A DNA stretch of 64,000 nucleotides from Frateuria_A sp049727805 (GCF_049727805.1 NZ_JBCNYA010000013.1:1-64000), one strand, 5' to 3'; positions 46,737 to 57,175 are shown, counted from the stretch's first letter. Numbers and translations: made by a program. Notes: generated by a model from the sequence alone, not told the origin.

Positions 46737-46799
46737 GGCGTAGGGGGCTTCAGCCCACCTCGGGACATCGAAGCCGGTGGGCCGAAGCCCGCCCTACGT
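46737..46799. repeat. REP-like palindrome pair, copy 2
   Basis: GGGGGCTTCAGCCCACC and GGTGGGCCGAAGCCCGCC, with outer GCGTAGGG / CCCTACG arms, fill the gap between the regulator and recN stops. Confidence 0.85.
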
Positions 46800-46810
46800 C
46801 CACAGCAGCG

Positions 46811-48484
46811 TCAGGCGCTTTGCGCGCGCTCCAGCATCTGCTTCGCGTGGGCGCGCGTCTCGCGCGAGATCTCCACGCCGCCCAGCATGCGCGACAGCTC
46901 GTCGCGGCGACCGGCAGCGTCCAGCTTGTCGATCTGCGTGCGGGTGGTGTCGCCGTCGCTGTGCTTGCTCACGCGCAGGTGGGCGTGGCCCTGCGCCGCG
47001 ACCTGCGGCAGGTGGGTGACGCACAGGACCTGGCGCTCGGCGCCGAGCGCACGGAGCTTCTGACCGACCACTTCGGCCACCGCACCGCCGATGCCGGTGT
47101 CGACCTCGTCGAACACCATGCAGCCGATCGTGTCCTTGCCCAGCGTGGCCACCTCGATGGCCAGGCTGATGCGTGCCAGTTCGCCGCCGGAGGCGACCTT
47201 GCGCAACGCCCGCGGCGGCTGGCCGGGGTTGGCGCTGACCAGCAGTTCGCAACGTTCGCGGCCCTGGGCGTCCGGCTCGTCGCCGTCGACCGGTTCGAGC
47301 TCGACGACCAGCCGTCCGCCGGCCATGCCCAGCTCGCCCATCAGGGCGCTGACCTCCTCACCCAGGCGTGCGGCTGCGCTGCGGCGCGCCTCGCCCAGGA
47401 TGTCGGCGGCACTGGCGTAATCGCGTTCCAGGCGCGTGCGTTCGGCGGCCAGCCGCTCGAGCGCATCGCCGGCGCCTTCCAGTTCGGCCAGTTCGGCCTG
47501 CAGCGCACCCAGCCGCTCGTGCAGCTCGGCGACCGGCAGGCGATGGCGCCGGGCCAGTTCGTGCAGGCGGGTGAGGTGAGCGTCCACCTCGGCATAGCGC
47601 TCGGGATCGAGGTCGACGTCCTGTGCGTAACGCGAAAGGCCGTCGGAGGCTTCGCCGAGCTGGATCTCGGCGTTGTCCAGCAGCTCCAGCAGCGGTGCGA
47701 GGCGCGGATCGATCGCCGCCAGCTTGCCCAGTTCGCCGTGCGCACGGCCCAGTGCGCGACGCAGCGCGAACTCGCTGTCGCCATCGAGCAACTCGACCAC
47801 GCCGGAGGCGCCTTCGGCCAGCCGGCCGGCATTGGCCAGGCGCTTGTGGCTGGCCTCCAGCTCGGCCAGTTCGGTGGCCGGCAGGGCCCATCGCTCCAGT
47901 TCGCCGGCCTCGTGGCGCAGCAGTTCCAGCCTCGCCTCGCGGTCGTCGCCGCCGCTCAGCTTGCGGATGCGCGCGCCCAGCTCGCGCCACTGCGTGGCCA
48001 GCGTGCGCACCTGCGCCAGCGCGTCTTCGTTGCCGGCATAGGCGTCGAGCAGCCCGAGCTGGTGGCCGCGCGAGAGCAGCGCCTGGTGTTCGTGCTGGCC
48101 GTGGATCTCCACCAGCAGGGTGGCCAGCTCGCCGAGCTGGCTGGCGTTGGCTGGGCGGCCGTTGATCCAGGCGCGCGAGCTGCCCTCGGCGCGGATCACG
48201 CGACGCAGCTGGCAGGCGCCCTCGTCGTCCAGTTCCTCCCGCTCCAGCCAGGCTCGGGCCTCGGGCAGGGTGGACAGGTCGAATTCGGCGATCAGTTCGG
48301 CGCGGTCGCAGCCCTCGCGCACCATGCCGCTGTCGGCGCGCGCGCCGGCCAGCAGCATCAATGCGTCGACCAGCAGCGACTTGCCCGCGCCGGTCTCGCC
48401 GCTGACCACGGTCAGGCCCGGGCCGAAGGCGACTTCGGCGGCTTCGACGACGGCGAAATGGCGGACGTAGAGGGAGGTGAGCAT
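46811..48484 (-). CDS. recN: DNA repair protein RecN
   Basis: SMC-like ATPase of 557 residues acting in double-strand break repair. Walker A is GETGAGKS (29-36), the Q-loop region has VEIHGQHEHQALL, long coiled coils span about 150-375, and the C-terminal half has the signature KVASGGELARISLA and Walker B CMVFDEVDTGIGG, then LCVTHLPQVAA. A -10 box ends eight bases before the ATG, so the mRNA may have almost no leader. I see no SOS box at this promoter. It is divergent from hrcA. Confidence 0.96.
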   Translation of the reverse strand: MLTSLYVRHFAVVEAAEVAFGPGLTVVSGETGAGKSLLVDALMLLAGARADSGMVREGCDRAELIAEFDLSTLPEARAWLEREELDDEGACQLRRVIRAEGSSRAWINGRPANASQLGELATLLVEIHGQHEHQALLSRGHQLGLLDAYAGNEDALAQVRTLATQWRELGARIRKLSGGDDREARLELLRHEAGELERWALPATELAELEASHKRLANAGRLAEGASGVVELLDGDSEFALRRALGRAHGELGKLAAIDPRLAPLLELLDNAEIQLGEASDGLSRYAQDVDLDPERYAEVDAHLTRLHELARRHRLPVAELHERLGALQAELAELEGAGDALERLAAERTRLERDYASAADILGEARRSAAARLGEEVSALMGELGMAGGRLVVELEPVDGDEPDAQGRERCELLVSANPGQPPRALRKVASGGELARISLAIEVATLGKDTIGCMVFDEVDTGIGGAVAEVVGQKLRALGAERQVLCVTHLPQVAAQGHAHLRVSKHSDGDTTRTQIDKLDAAGRRDELSRMLGGVEISRETRAHAKQMLERAQSA

Positions 48485-48492
48485 GGCGTCGA

Positions 48493-48498
48493 ATTGTA
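48493..48498 (-). promoter_or_regulatory. -10 box of recN placed for a leaderless or near-leaderless mRNA
   Basis: TACAAT on the minus strand, eight bases before the recN ATG, with no Shine-Dalgarno sequence between. Confidence 0.45.
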
Positions 48499-48545
48499 CG
48501 GGCAGAAGGGACGCGCGTAGCGTGGCTACCGTCGCGGCCGGCTTT

Positions 48546-48574
48546 CTTGCAAACTCGGCCACCACACCTTATTT
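48546..48574 (+). promoter_or_regulatory. Sigma-32-like promoter of hrcA
   Basis: CTTGCAA, 14 bases, CCTTATTT, 29 bases before the hrcA ATG. Same spacing as the hsp20 element. Confidence 0.55.
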
Positions 48575-48603
48575 CTGTGTCGTCTCACCGTCTGCCACAG
48601 CGC

Positions 48604-49659
48604 ATGTCCCGATCCCACGACCTCGACGCCCGCGCCCGCCGCCTGCTGCGCACGCTGATCGCGCAGTACCTGGCCGACGGCGAGCCCGTCGGGTCGCGCA
48701 CGCTGTCGCGCTCCTCCGGCCTGGACGTGAGCCCGGCGACCATCCGCAACATCATGTCCGACCTGGAAGACGCCGGCCTGGTCGCCTCGCCGCACACCTC
48801 GGCCGGGCGCGTGCCCACGCCGCGAGGCCTGCGCCTGTTCGTCGACAGCCTGATCGAGCTGCAGCCGCTGCCCCGCGAGGAGATGGCCCGGCTCAAGCGC
48901 GAGCTGCCGCCCGGGCCCACCACCACCCGCGACCTGCTCGGCAACGTCTCGACCCTGCTCTCGGCGATGACCCATTTCGCCGGCGTGGTGACAGTGCCGC
49001 GCCAGGGCGATTTCCCGCTGCGCCACATCGACTTCGTGCCGCTACCGGACGCGCGCGTGCTGGTGATCCTGGTGTTCTCCGACAACCAGGTGCAGAACCG
49101 CATCGTGCAACTGGCCCGCCCGCTGGCCGGCAGCGAGCTGGAACAGGCGGCCAACTACCTCAATACGCACTTCGCCGGCCTGCGGGTGGATGACATCCGC
49201 GCCCACCTGCTGCGCGAACTGCGCGAGGCGGGCAGCGAACTGAACCGCCTGGTGGCCAGCGCCACCGAGTTGGCGGCAGCCTCCTTCGCCCCCCAGAACG
49301 GCGGCGAGGATGTGCTGGTCAGCGGCCAGACCAACCTGATGGGTTATGCCGAACTGGCCGACCTGGACCGCCTGCGCGAATTGTTCGAGGCCTTCCAGAA
49401 GAAGAACGAGCTGCTGCAGCTGATGGAGGTGTGCGCCCGGGCCCCGGGCGTGCGGCTGTTCATCGGCGAGGAATCGGGCTTCGCGGCGCTGGACGGCTGC
49501 AGCGTGGTGACCGCCAGCTACGGCGCCCAGGGCCGGGTGTTGGGTGCGGTCGGCGTGATCGGCCCGACCCGGATGGCCTACGAGCGCGTCATCCCGGTCG
49601 TGCAGGCGACGGCCGGATTGCTCAGCGACGCCTTGAATCGCGCCGCGACGTCCCTATAA
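48604..49659 (+). CDS. hrcA: Heat-inducible transcription repressor HrcA
   Basis: Repressor of 351 residues that in other bacteria binds CIRCE elements and is folded by GroEL. The winged helix (1-75) has EPVGSRTLSRSSGLDVSPATIRNIMSDLEDAGL (in parts) and SPHTSAGRVPT. The GAF-like and dimer domains follow, with FIGEESGF and GVIGPTRMAYERVIPVV. No CIRCE (TTAGCACTC-N9-GAGTGCTAA) is present in this window, so its targets (for example groESL) lie elsewhere. It heads hrcA-grpE-dnaK-dnaJ. Confidence 0.96.
   Translation: MSRSHDLDARARRLLRTLIAQYLADGEPVGSRTLSRSSGLDVSPATIRNIMSDLEDAGLVASPHTSAGRVPTPRGLRLFVDSLIELQPLPREEMARLKRELPPGPTTTRDLLGNVSTLLSAMTHFAGVVTVPRQGDFPLRHIDFVPLPDARVLVILVFSDNQVQNRIVQLARPLAGSELEQAANYLNTHFAGLRVDDIRAHLLRELREAGSELNRLVASATELAAASFAPQNGGEDVLVSGQTNLMGYAELADLDRLRELFEAFQKKNELLQLMEVCARAPGVRLFIGEESGFAALDGCSVVTASYGAQGRVLGAVGVIGPTRMAYERVIPVVQATAGLLSDALNRAATSL
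49632..49659 (+). promoter_or_regulatory. Sigma-32-like promoter of grpE inside the 3' end of hrcA
   Basis: CTTGAAT, 13 bases, CCCTATAA; the -10 element overlaps the hrcA stop codon. A GC hairpin (CCGCCC/GGGCGG, 49660-49676) follows directly. Confidence 0.5.
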
Positions 49660-49742
49660 CCGCCCCCGGAGGGCGGGTTTCCCGCAGTTTTTTGACGGTC
49701 GGCACGGAGGTGCCGGCCCGGACTTCTCTTTGGGAGTAATGC

Positions 49743-50264
49743 ATGCAGAACAACGAGCAGACGCCGGAGCAGGTGCAGGAACCGGGCAATCCGGACGCGC
49801 CGGGCCATGACGCCTTGCAGGCCCGCATCGCGGAACTGGAGGCGAGCAACGCCGAGTTGCGCGAAACCGTGCTGCGGGAGCACGCCGAGCTGGAGAACCA
49901 GCGCCGCCGCCTGCATCGCGACCTGGAGCAGGCGCGCCGCTTCGCCAACGAGAAGCTGCTGAACGAACTGCTGCCGGTGTACGACAGCCTCGAGCGTGGT
50001 CTGGCGATCGAGAGCGGCGATGCCGCCGCGGTGCGCGAGGGCCTGGCGCTGACCTTGAAGGCGTTGCTCAAAGTTGCCGAGAACCACGGCCTGGTGCAGG
50101 TCGATCCGGTCGACCAAGCGCTCGATCCGGAACGCCACCACGCCGTGAGCATGGTCGAGGCGCCGGGCAAGGCGCCGGGCACCGTGGTCAACGTGCTGCA
50201 GAAGGGCTACGTGCTGAACGACCGGCTGCTGCGTCCCGCGCTGGTCGCCGTGGCCAAGGACTGA
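49743..50264 (+). CDS. grpE: Nucleotide exchange factor GrpE
   Basis: Homodimeric cochaperone of 173 residues that releases ADP from DnaK. A long N-terminal coiled coil (about 22-90: LQARIAELEASNAELRE, ENQRRRLHRDLEQARRFANEKLL) leads to the beta-wing domain with HHAVSMVEAPGKAPGTVVNVLQKGY (in parts) and DRLLRPALVAV. GGGAG lies before the ATG. Confidence 0.96.
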   Translation: MQNNEQTPEQVQEPGNPDAPGHDALQARIAELEASNAELRETVLREHAELENQRRRLHRDLEQARRFANEKLLNELLPVYDSLERGLAIESGDAAAVREGLALTLKALLKVAENHGLVQVDPVDQALDPERHHAVSMVEAPGKAPGTVVNVLQKGYVLNDRLLRPALVAVAKD

Positions 50265-50302
50265 CCGGCGCGGCGCCGCCGGCTACATACCGGCCCACCG
50301 GC

Positions 50303-50331
50303 ATTGAATCGCCGGAAGCGGGCCACCATCT
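50303..50331 (+). promoter_or_regulatory. Sigma-32-like promoter of dnaK
   Basis: ATTGAAT, 14 bases, CACCATCT. The -10 part fits CCCCATNT at seven of eight positions. It lies 52 bases before the dnaK ATG. Confidence 0.6.
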
Positions 50332-50382
50332 GAACAACCATCGCGGCCGCGGGGGCCGCCTGAAAGCATTGGAGCTGAACAA

Positions 50383-52305
<1,923 letters not shown>

Positions 52306-52336
52306 GCGTCGGTAGCCGGTGCAGCCGATGGTCAAG

Positions 52337-52376
52337 CAGCCCGCGCCGGCTATCATGCCGCGCGGGCTGTTTGTTG
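52337..52376 (+). terminator. Hairpin between dnaK and dnaJ
   Basis: CAGCCCGCGC / GCGCGGGCTG perfect 10-bp stem followed by TGTTTGTTG, a poor U-tract. It may cause partial termination, lowering dnaJ relative to dnaK. Confidence 0.55.
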
Positions 52377-52461
52377 ATGGGCGGCTCAGGGTCGAGCAGC
52401 GCCAGGCTGCAGTCAGGCAGGTTTCAGTAGCACAGGTTCCAGTAGGGGTGTCGTCGAAGTC

Positions 52462-53592
52462 ATGAATGCAGCAACGGGCAAGCGCGATTACTACGAGGTG
52501 CTCGGCGTCGAGCGCAGCGTCACCGAAGTCGAGCTGAAGAAGTCCTTTCGCCGGCTGGCGATGAAATACCACCCGGACCGTTGCCCGGACGATCCGACCG
52601 CGCAGGAGAAGTTCAAGGAAGCCAAGGAGGCCTACGAGGTCCTGGCCGATCCCCAGAAGCGCGCGATGTACGACCAGCACGGCCATGCCGCCTTCGAGGG
52701 CGGCATGGGCGGCCGCGGCGGTTTCGGCGACATGGGCGACATCTTCGGGGACATCTTCGGCGACATCTTCGGCATGGGCGGCGGCCGCGGTCGCCCGCGC
52801 CGCGGCGCGGACCTGCGCTACGTGATGGAGCTGGACCTGGAAGAGGCGGTGTTCGGCGTCGAGAAGACGATCGAGATCCCCACCCAGGTCAACTGCCACC
52901 ACTGCAACGGCACCGGTTCGGCCGACGGCAAGACCACCCAGTGCAAGACCTGCCACGGTCACGGCCGCGTGCGCATGCAGAACGGCATCTTCTCGATCCA
53001 GCAGGCCTGCCCGCATTGCGGCGGCAGCGGCCAGACCATCGAGAAGCCCTGCAAGGCCTGCCGCGGCGAAGGCCTGCTGGAGGAGACGCGCACGCTGTCG
53101 GTGCGCATCCCCGCCGGCGTGGACAACGGCGACCGTATCCGGCTTTCCGGGCAGGGCGAGGCCGGCCCGGCGGGTGCCGAGGCGGGCGACCTGTACGTGG
53201 ACGTGCGCGTGCGCGAGCACGCGATCTTCCAGCGCGACGGCAACGACCTGCACTGCGAGGTGCCGATCCGCTTCGCCCAGGCCGCGCTGGGCGCCGAACT
53301 CAAGGTGCCGACGCTGGAAGGCGAAGTGCCGGTGTCGATCCCGCCGGAAACCCAGACCGGCCAGACCTTCCGCCTGCGCGGGCGCGGCGTGAAGTCGGTG
53401 CGCTCAGGACGCGTCGGCGACCTGATCTGCCGCGTGATGGTGGAAACGCCGGTGCGCCTGACCCGCGAGCAGCGCGAACTGCTGGAAAAGCTCGAGGCCA
53501 CCTTCGCCGAAGGCGAGCCCGATGCGCATACGCCGCGCGCCAAGAGCTGGGTCGACGGCGTCAAGGATTTCCTCTCGCGCGTCACCTCCTGA
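52462..53592 (+). CDS. dnaJ: Chaperone DnaJ (class A J-protein)
   Basis: Cochaperone of 376 residues. The J domain (1-72) has KYHPDRCPDD with the HPD motif. A Gly/Phe region with repeated DIFGDIFG follows (about 78-115). The zinc domain has four C-x-x-C-x-G-x-G repeats: CHHCNGTG, CKTCHGHG, CPHCGGSG and CKACRGEG. The C-terminal substrate domain has VRIPAGVDNGDRIRLSGQGE (20 residues). It ends the hrcA-grpE-dnaK-dnaJ set. Confidence 0.98.
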   Translation: MNAATGKRDYYEVLGVERSVTEVELKKSFRRLAMKYHPDRCPDDPTAQEKFKEAKEAYEVLADPQKRAMYDQHGHAAFEGGMGGRGGFGDMGDIFGDIFGDIFGMGGGRGRPRRGADLRYVMELDLEEAVFGVEKTIEIPTQVNCHHCNGTGSADGKTTQCKTCHGHGRVRMQNGIFSIQQACPHCGGSGQTIEKPCKACRGEGLLEETRTLSVRIPAGVDNGDRIRLSGQGEAGPAGAEAGDLYVDVRVREHAIFQRDGNDLHCEVPIRFAQAALGAELKVPTLEGEVPVSIPPETQTGQTFRLRGRGVKSVRSGRVGDLICRVMVETPVRLTREQRELLEKLEATFAEGEPDAHTPRAKSWVDGVKDFLSRVTS

Positions 53593-53596
53593 GCGA

Positions 53597-53632
53597 ACGG
53601 CCATCGCGCGAAGTGCTTCGTGCGATGGCCGT
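53597..53632. terminator. Long hairpin between convergent dnaJ and rsgA
   Basis: ACGGCCATCGCGCGAAG-TG-CTTCGTGCGATGGCCGT: a 17-bp stem with one G-U pair, 4 bases after the dnaJ stop. No U-tract, but position suggests a two-way transcript end or RNA-protecting stem. Confidence 0.6.
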
Positions 53633-53647
53633 GCTCGTCTTCGCACA

Positions 53648-54715
53648 TCACCGGTCCTGCTTGCGCATCTCCCGCTTCGCGCGCTGGGCCTGGCGCTGCA
53701 GGGCGCCGAACTGCCGCTCCTTTTCGTGGCGTTCCCTGAGCGTCCGCGAGGCGCCGGCGGCTTCCCGCTGCAGCTTGTGGTAGCTGGCCAGCCGCCGGGC
53801 ATCCAGCCGTCCGTCGGCGACCGCCCGTTCCACCGCGCAACCCGTATCGCCCGCATGGCTGCAGTCGCGGAAGCGGCATAGCGCCGCCAGCCTTTCCACC
53901 TCGTCGAACACGGTATCCAGCCCCGCGTCCACCGCACCAACGCGCAGCTCGCGCATGCCCGGCGTGTCGATCACCCAGGCACCCGTGGGCAGCGCGAACA
54001 TCCCGCGTGAGGTGGTCGTATGGCGGCCGCGCGCGTCGTCCTCACGGATGCCGGCGGTGTCCTGCCGCGCATCGTCGATCAGCGTGTTGGTCAGGGTGGA
54101 CTTGCCCACGCCGGAAGAGCCGGCCAACGCGACCGTCCGGCCGTGTGCCAGCCAGGGCGCCAGCCGCGCCGCGGATGCAGCCGCGGTCGCGTCCACGGCG
54201 ACCACCGCGATGCCGGGTGCCAGCGAGGCGGCTGCCTCCAGGTAGCTTTCCGGGTCCGCACACAGGTCCGCCTTGGTCAGCACGACGACCGGCGTGATGC
54301 CGGCATCGAAGGCGAGTGCGAGATAGCGTTCCAGGCGCGACGCGTTGAAATCCGCGTTGCATGAGGTCACCACCAGCAAGGTATCCAGGTTGGCGGCGAT
54401 GGCCTGCGTGCGCTGCGCCGTACCCGCCGCCACGCGCGCGAGCAGCGAGTGCCGCGGCAGCAGCCGGCGGACCCGTGCGGCATCGGCGTCGACCAGCACC
54501 CAGTCGCCGACGGTGGGCGCGGGTTCGCTGCCCGCGCAGAGTGCCGGCGGCACCGTGACCGCGAGCAGGCCACGGCTGCACAGCACGGACAGCCCGCTGC
54601 GCTGCACGCCGACGACCCGCGCGGGCTGGCCAGTTTCAAAGTCCTCGAGTGTGAGGTGTTGCGCATAGGCCGGCCGCCAGCCGAGCTGGTCCAGCGTGAA
54701 ATTCGTCGTCGACAT
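53648..54715 (-). CDS. rsgA: Ribosome small-subunit GTPase RsgA
   Basis: Circularly permuted GTPase of 355 residues that checks late 30S maturation. An OB-fold (about 30-100) comes first, then the permuted G motifs: G4 LTKADL, G1 AGSSGVGKSTL, G3 DTPGMREL, with TTTSRGMFALP between. The C-terminal zinc knuckle is C-x4-C-x-H-x5-C in CRFRDCSHAGDTGC. Length and Arg/Gln/Lys-rich tail are normal. In related genomes dnaJ is usually followed by dapB, so this may be an extra rsgA inserted here; a second copy elsewhere would test that. Confidence 0.94.
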   Translation of the reverse strand: MSTTNFTLDQLGWRPAYAQHLTLEDFETGQPARVVGVQRSGLSVLCSRGLLAVTVPPALCAGSEPAPTVGDWVLVDADAARVRRLLPRHSLLARVAAGTAQRTQAIAANLDTLLVVTSCNADFNASRLERYLALAFDAGITPVVVLTKADLCADPESYLEAAASLAPGIAVVAVDATAAASAARLAPWLAHGRTVALAGSSGVGKSTLTNTLIDDARQDTAGIREDDARGRHTTTSRGMFALPTGAWVIDTPGMRELRVGAVDAGLDTVFDEVERLAALCRFRDCSHAGDTGCAVERAVADGRLDARRLASYHKLQREAAGASRTLRERHEKERQFGALQRQAQRAKREMRKQDR

Positions 54716-54820
54716 GCGTGTTCCCGATAGGCAAGACGGAGCGACCGCCCTTGCGGGTGGTCGAAGCGGGACGCCTGGGTCGACGCGATGGAAGGGGACG
54801 GCTGCGGCCGTCCGGGACGC

Positions 54821-54865
54821 TCAGTGCGAGGTCGACCCGGCGCAGGTCTGCGATACGACATTCAT
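54821..54865 (-). CDS. Candidate 14-residue leader peptide before rsgA
   Basis: ATG 54865 reads MNVVSQTCAGSTSH and stops at 54821. AGGAG stands eight bases before the ATG, a better ribosome site than that of rsgA itself. Two hairpins follow before rsgA (GGACGGC-CGCA-GCCGTCC and CGACC-CCC/GGG-GGTCG). A weak promoter (TTGCGT, 17 bases, TACCCT, 54902-54930) lies just upstream. Real translation is unproven. The rest of the 271-base gap to dapB shows nothing else I can support. Confidence 0.25.
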   Translation of the reverse strand: MNVVSQTCAGSTSH

Positions 54866-54986
54866 GGGCCGATCTCCTCTGCGCGGGTGGAAAGGTCGGG
54901 CAGGGTAATCGGCACGCGGGCTCGACGCAAGCACGGTGGCGCGGCGTGCGGTTACGCTACGCGCCTCCGCCGCATGGATCCACGTG

Positions 54987-55781
54987 ATGAACCGACCGCT
55001 CCGCCTCGCCGTCAATGGCGCCACCGGCCGCATGGGTCGCGCCTTGCTCGACCTGCTGCATGACGACGCGCGCTTCGAAGTGGTCGCTGCGATCACCGCA
55101 CCGGGCGTGCCTTGCCTGGGCGAACCCGCCTGGCACGATCGCAACACGCCGTGCTTCAGCGCGGACTGGCCGCGGGAGCCGCTGGATGCGGTGATCGACT
55201 TCAGCGGCCCGGAGGGGTTGGCGTCCGCGCTGGATTACTGCACGGAGCACGGTGTGGCGCTGGTGAGCGGCACCACCGGCGTCGGCGACGCGCTCGCGAC
55301 GCGCCTGGCGCAGGCCGCCTCGCAGACTCCGCTGATGCATGCGAGCAACTTCAGTCTCGGCGTGGCTGTGCTCACCCGCTTGCTGCGCCAGGCCGCGGCC
55401 GCATTGCCAGCGTGGGACCTGGAAATCGTCGAGGCGCACCACAACCGCAAGACGGATGCCCCCTCGGGTACGGCGCTGTCGCTCGGCGAAGCCGCTGCTG
55501 CGGCGCGCGGCACCTCGCTCGCCCGGGACGGCGTTACCGGGACGCGCGAGGGCGCGCGGCGTGCCGGCAGCATCGGCTTCGCGGTGGTGCGCGGCGGCGA
55601 CATCGTGGGCGAGCACACGGCGCTGCTGGTAGGCGCCGGTGAACGCGTGGAACTGGGCCATCGGGCGACCGACCGCAGCATCTTCGCCCGTGGCGCGATC
55701 GAGGCGGCGCACTGGCTGCACGGCCAACCTCCCGGCGCCTACGATCTCGAAGCGATGCTGGCCTCGCGGCTCGGGACGTAA
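54987..55781 (+). CDS. dapB: 4-hydroxy-tetrahydrodipicolinate reductase
   Basis: Lysine/diaminopimelate pathway enzyme of 264 residues. The nucleotide fold is AVNGATGRMGRALL, the interdomain VSGTTGVGD and ASNFSLGVAVL follow, and the catalytic motif is EAHHNRKTDAPSGTA with the active-site His pair and Lys. The start at ATG 54987 (MNRPLRLAV) gives the family length. REP-like palindromes follow its stop. Confidence 0.96.
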   Translation: MNRPLRLAVNGATGRMGRALLDLLHDDARFEVVAAITAPGVPCLGEPAWHDRNTPCFSADWPREPLDAVIDFSGPEGLASALDYCTEHGVALVSGTTGVGDALATRLAQAASQTPLMHASNFSLGVAVLTRLLRQAAAALPAWDLEIVEAHHNRKTDAPSGTALSLGEAAAAARGTSLARDGVTGTREGARRAGSIGFAVVRGGDIVGEHTALLVGAGERVELGHRATDRSIFARGAIEAAHWLHGQPPGAYDLEAMLASRLGT

Positions 55782-55787
55782 TCCACA

Positions 55788-55855
55788 GGGTAGGGCTTCG
55801 GCCCACCGATCGTCGTACGGCAAAAAGCGGGTGGACTGAAGCCCACCTTACGGTG
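55788..55855. repeat. REP-like palindrome pair, copy 3
   Basis: GGGTAGGGCTTCGGCCCACC and GTGGACTGAAGCCCACC, about 20 bases apart, between dapB and the riboswitch promoter. Confidence 0.8.
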
Positions 55856-55871
55856 GTCAGGTGCGGAATGC

Positions 55872-55900
55872 TTGTCGCGTCCGCCACCCGCCGCTACCAT
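55872..55900 (+). promoter_or_regulatory. Sigma-70-like promoter of the riboswitch transcript
   Basis: TTGTCG, 17 bases, TACCAT. Start of transcription would fall at about 55907, a few bases before the riboswitch. Confidence 0.6.
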
Positions 55901-55910
55901 GCGGCCGTTG

Positions 55911-56100
55911 TCATTGGGGAGTAGCCATCCTCACCCGCGAAGGCGCACCGCCTTCGTTCCCCGAGGAATCCGCGTCAACAGACTTGGAGCTTGCGTTCCA
56001 TGGCGTGGATGGCCGCACCGCCGCGAAACCGGCGGGGCGCGTGCCCGGCGAGACCTTTGGCCACGATGCGCTCGAACCCTCGCCGGGCGGGCCGCATCGT
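55911..56100 (+). promoter_or_regulatory. yybP-ykoY family riboswitch (manganese-sensing) with expression platform
   Basis: Family marks are in order: GGGGAGTAGCC (55916-55926), a CGCGAAGGCG hairpin arm, GTCAACAGACTTGG (about 55974-55987), and GGCGAGACCTTTGG (56047-56060). After the aptamer, ACGATGCG (56063-56070) can pair perfectly with CGCATCGT (56093-56100), and the same ACGATG can also pair with CGTTGT (55906-55911) in the aptamer's closing stem, so two exclusive folds are possible. The element belongs to the Mn2+-binding yybP-ykoY class. It stands before a cation-exchanger gene, as expected for metal efflux control. Confidence 0.85.
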
Positions 56101-56142
56101 TGCGCCATGGGATTTCCGCTCGCCCGGCCGGATACGTATCGC

Positions 56143-57144
56143 ATGCTCACCACGTTGTGGTTCCTGCTCTCCGCCGGCGCGATCTACGCGGCCTGCGAGT
56201 ACTTCGTCAACGGCATCGAATGGCTGGGCCGCAAGTGCCGGCTCGACGCTACCGCCACCGGCACCGTGCTCGCCGCCTTCGGCACTGCATTGCCGGAAAG
56301 CGCGGTCACCTTCATCGCCGTGGTGTTCGGGCATACGCCGGAGCAGCGCGACATCGGCGTGGGCGCGGCCCTGGGCGGACCCTTGGTGCTCGGCACCATC
56401 GCCTATGCCATGGTCGGCATCGCACTGTGGAGCAACCGCCACCGCCTGCGGCGCCCCGACGCGGTGGTCAAGGTGGACAACGCGCGCCTGGCGCGCGACC
56501 AGCGCTGGTTCCTGTCGATCTTCGTGGTCAAGTGCGCGCTGGGCCTGATGGCGTTTGCGCTGAAGCCCTGGCTGGGCGTGCTCTTCGTCGCCGCGTACGG
56601 CTTGTACGTCTGGCGCGAGCTGAAAAGCGGCGACATGGCGGCCGACGAGGAGGAACTCGAGCCGCTGAAGTTCCAGCCGCACGCCGACGATCCGGCGATG
56701 TGGCGCGTGATCGCCCAGAGCGTGTCGGCACTGGTGGTGATCGCCATCGCCTCGCGCATCTTCGTGACGCAGATCGAGGTGATCGGCGTGGCGTTCGGCC
56801 TGTCGGCGCACCTGGTGGCGCTGGTGCTCAGCCCCGTGGCCACCGAGCTGCCCGAGACAGTCAATGCGCTGATCTGGGTGCGCCAGGGCAAGGAACGGCT
56901 GGCGCTGGCGAACATCTCCGGCGCCATGATGATCCAGGCGACCATTCCCAGTTCGCTGGCGCTGTTCTTCACCCCGTGGCTGTTCGACGATGCACTGATC
57001 GTGGCCGGCGTACTCACGACGGTGGCGGTCGGCTACCTGTGGTGGCTGTTCCAGCGAGGCCACGTCAAGGCGCGCTGGCTGGTGCCGGTAGGTGCGCTCT
57101 ACGGCGTGTTCGCCATCCTGCTCTGGGTGATCGGCATTCGATAG
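56143..57144 (+). CDS. Sodium/calcium exchanger family membrane protein, possible manganese exporter
   Basis: A 333-residue CaCA-superfamily protein with about ten hydrophobic segments. The two alpha-repeats are visible: GTALPESAVTFIAV in the first half and SPVATELPETVNALIW in the second, each with the ion-ligating Glu. A cytoplasmic acidic loop (MAADEEELEPLKF) separates the halves. The frame stays open upstream through the riboswitch, but translation most likely begins at ATG 56143 (MLTTLWFLLSAG), with 56107 as an alternative. Control by a yybP-ykoY riboswitch suggests Mn2+ (or Mn2+/Ca2+) export (inference). Confidence 0.85.
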   Translation: MLTTLWFLLSAGAIYAACEYFVNGIEWLGRKCRLDATATGTVLAAFGTALPESAVTFIAVVFGHTPEQRDIGVGAALGGPLVLGTIAYAMVGIALWSNRHRLRRPDAVVKVDNARLARDQRWFLSIFVVKCALGLMAFALKPWLGVLFVAAYGLYVWRELKSGDMAADEEELEPLKFQPHADDPAMWRVIAQSVSALVVIAIASRIFVTQIEVIGVAFGLSAHLVALVLSPVATELPETVNALIWVRQGKERLALANISGAMMIQATIPSSLALFFTPWLFDDALIVAGVLTTVAVGYLWWLFQRGHVKARWLVPVGALYGVFAILLWVIGIR

Positions 57145-57175
57145 ACGTACCCCGCGTGACCGGAGTGTGCTCCGG

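Noticed and set aside
46811..48620. SOS (LexA) box before recN
   Set aside because: RecN is SOS-controlled in many bacteria, but no convincing LexA-type palindrome was seen near the recN start.
48604..50382. CIRCE operator for HrcA
   Set aside because: Looked for TTAGCACTC-N9-GAGTGCTAA before hrcA, grpE and dnaK; not present.
55861..56142. N-terminal extension of the exchanger through the riboswitch
   Set aside because: The frame is open but the extra residues are low-complexity, lack membrane features, and the DNA matches a structured RNA leader.
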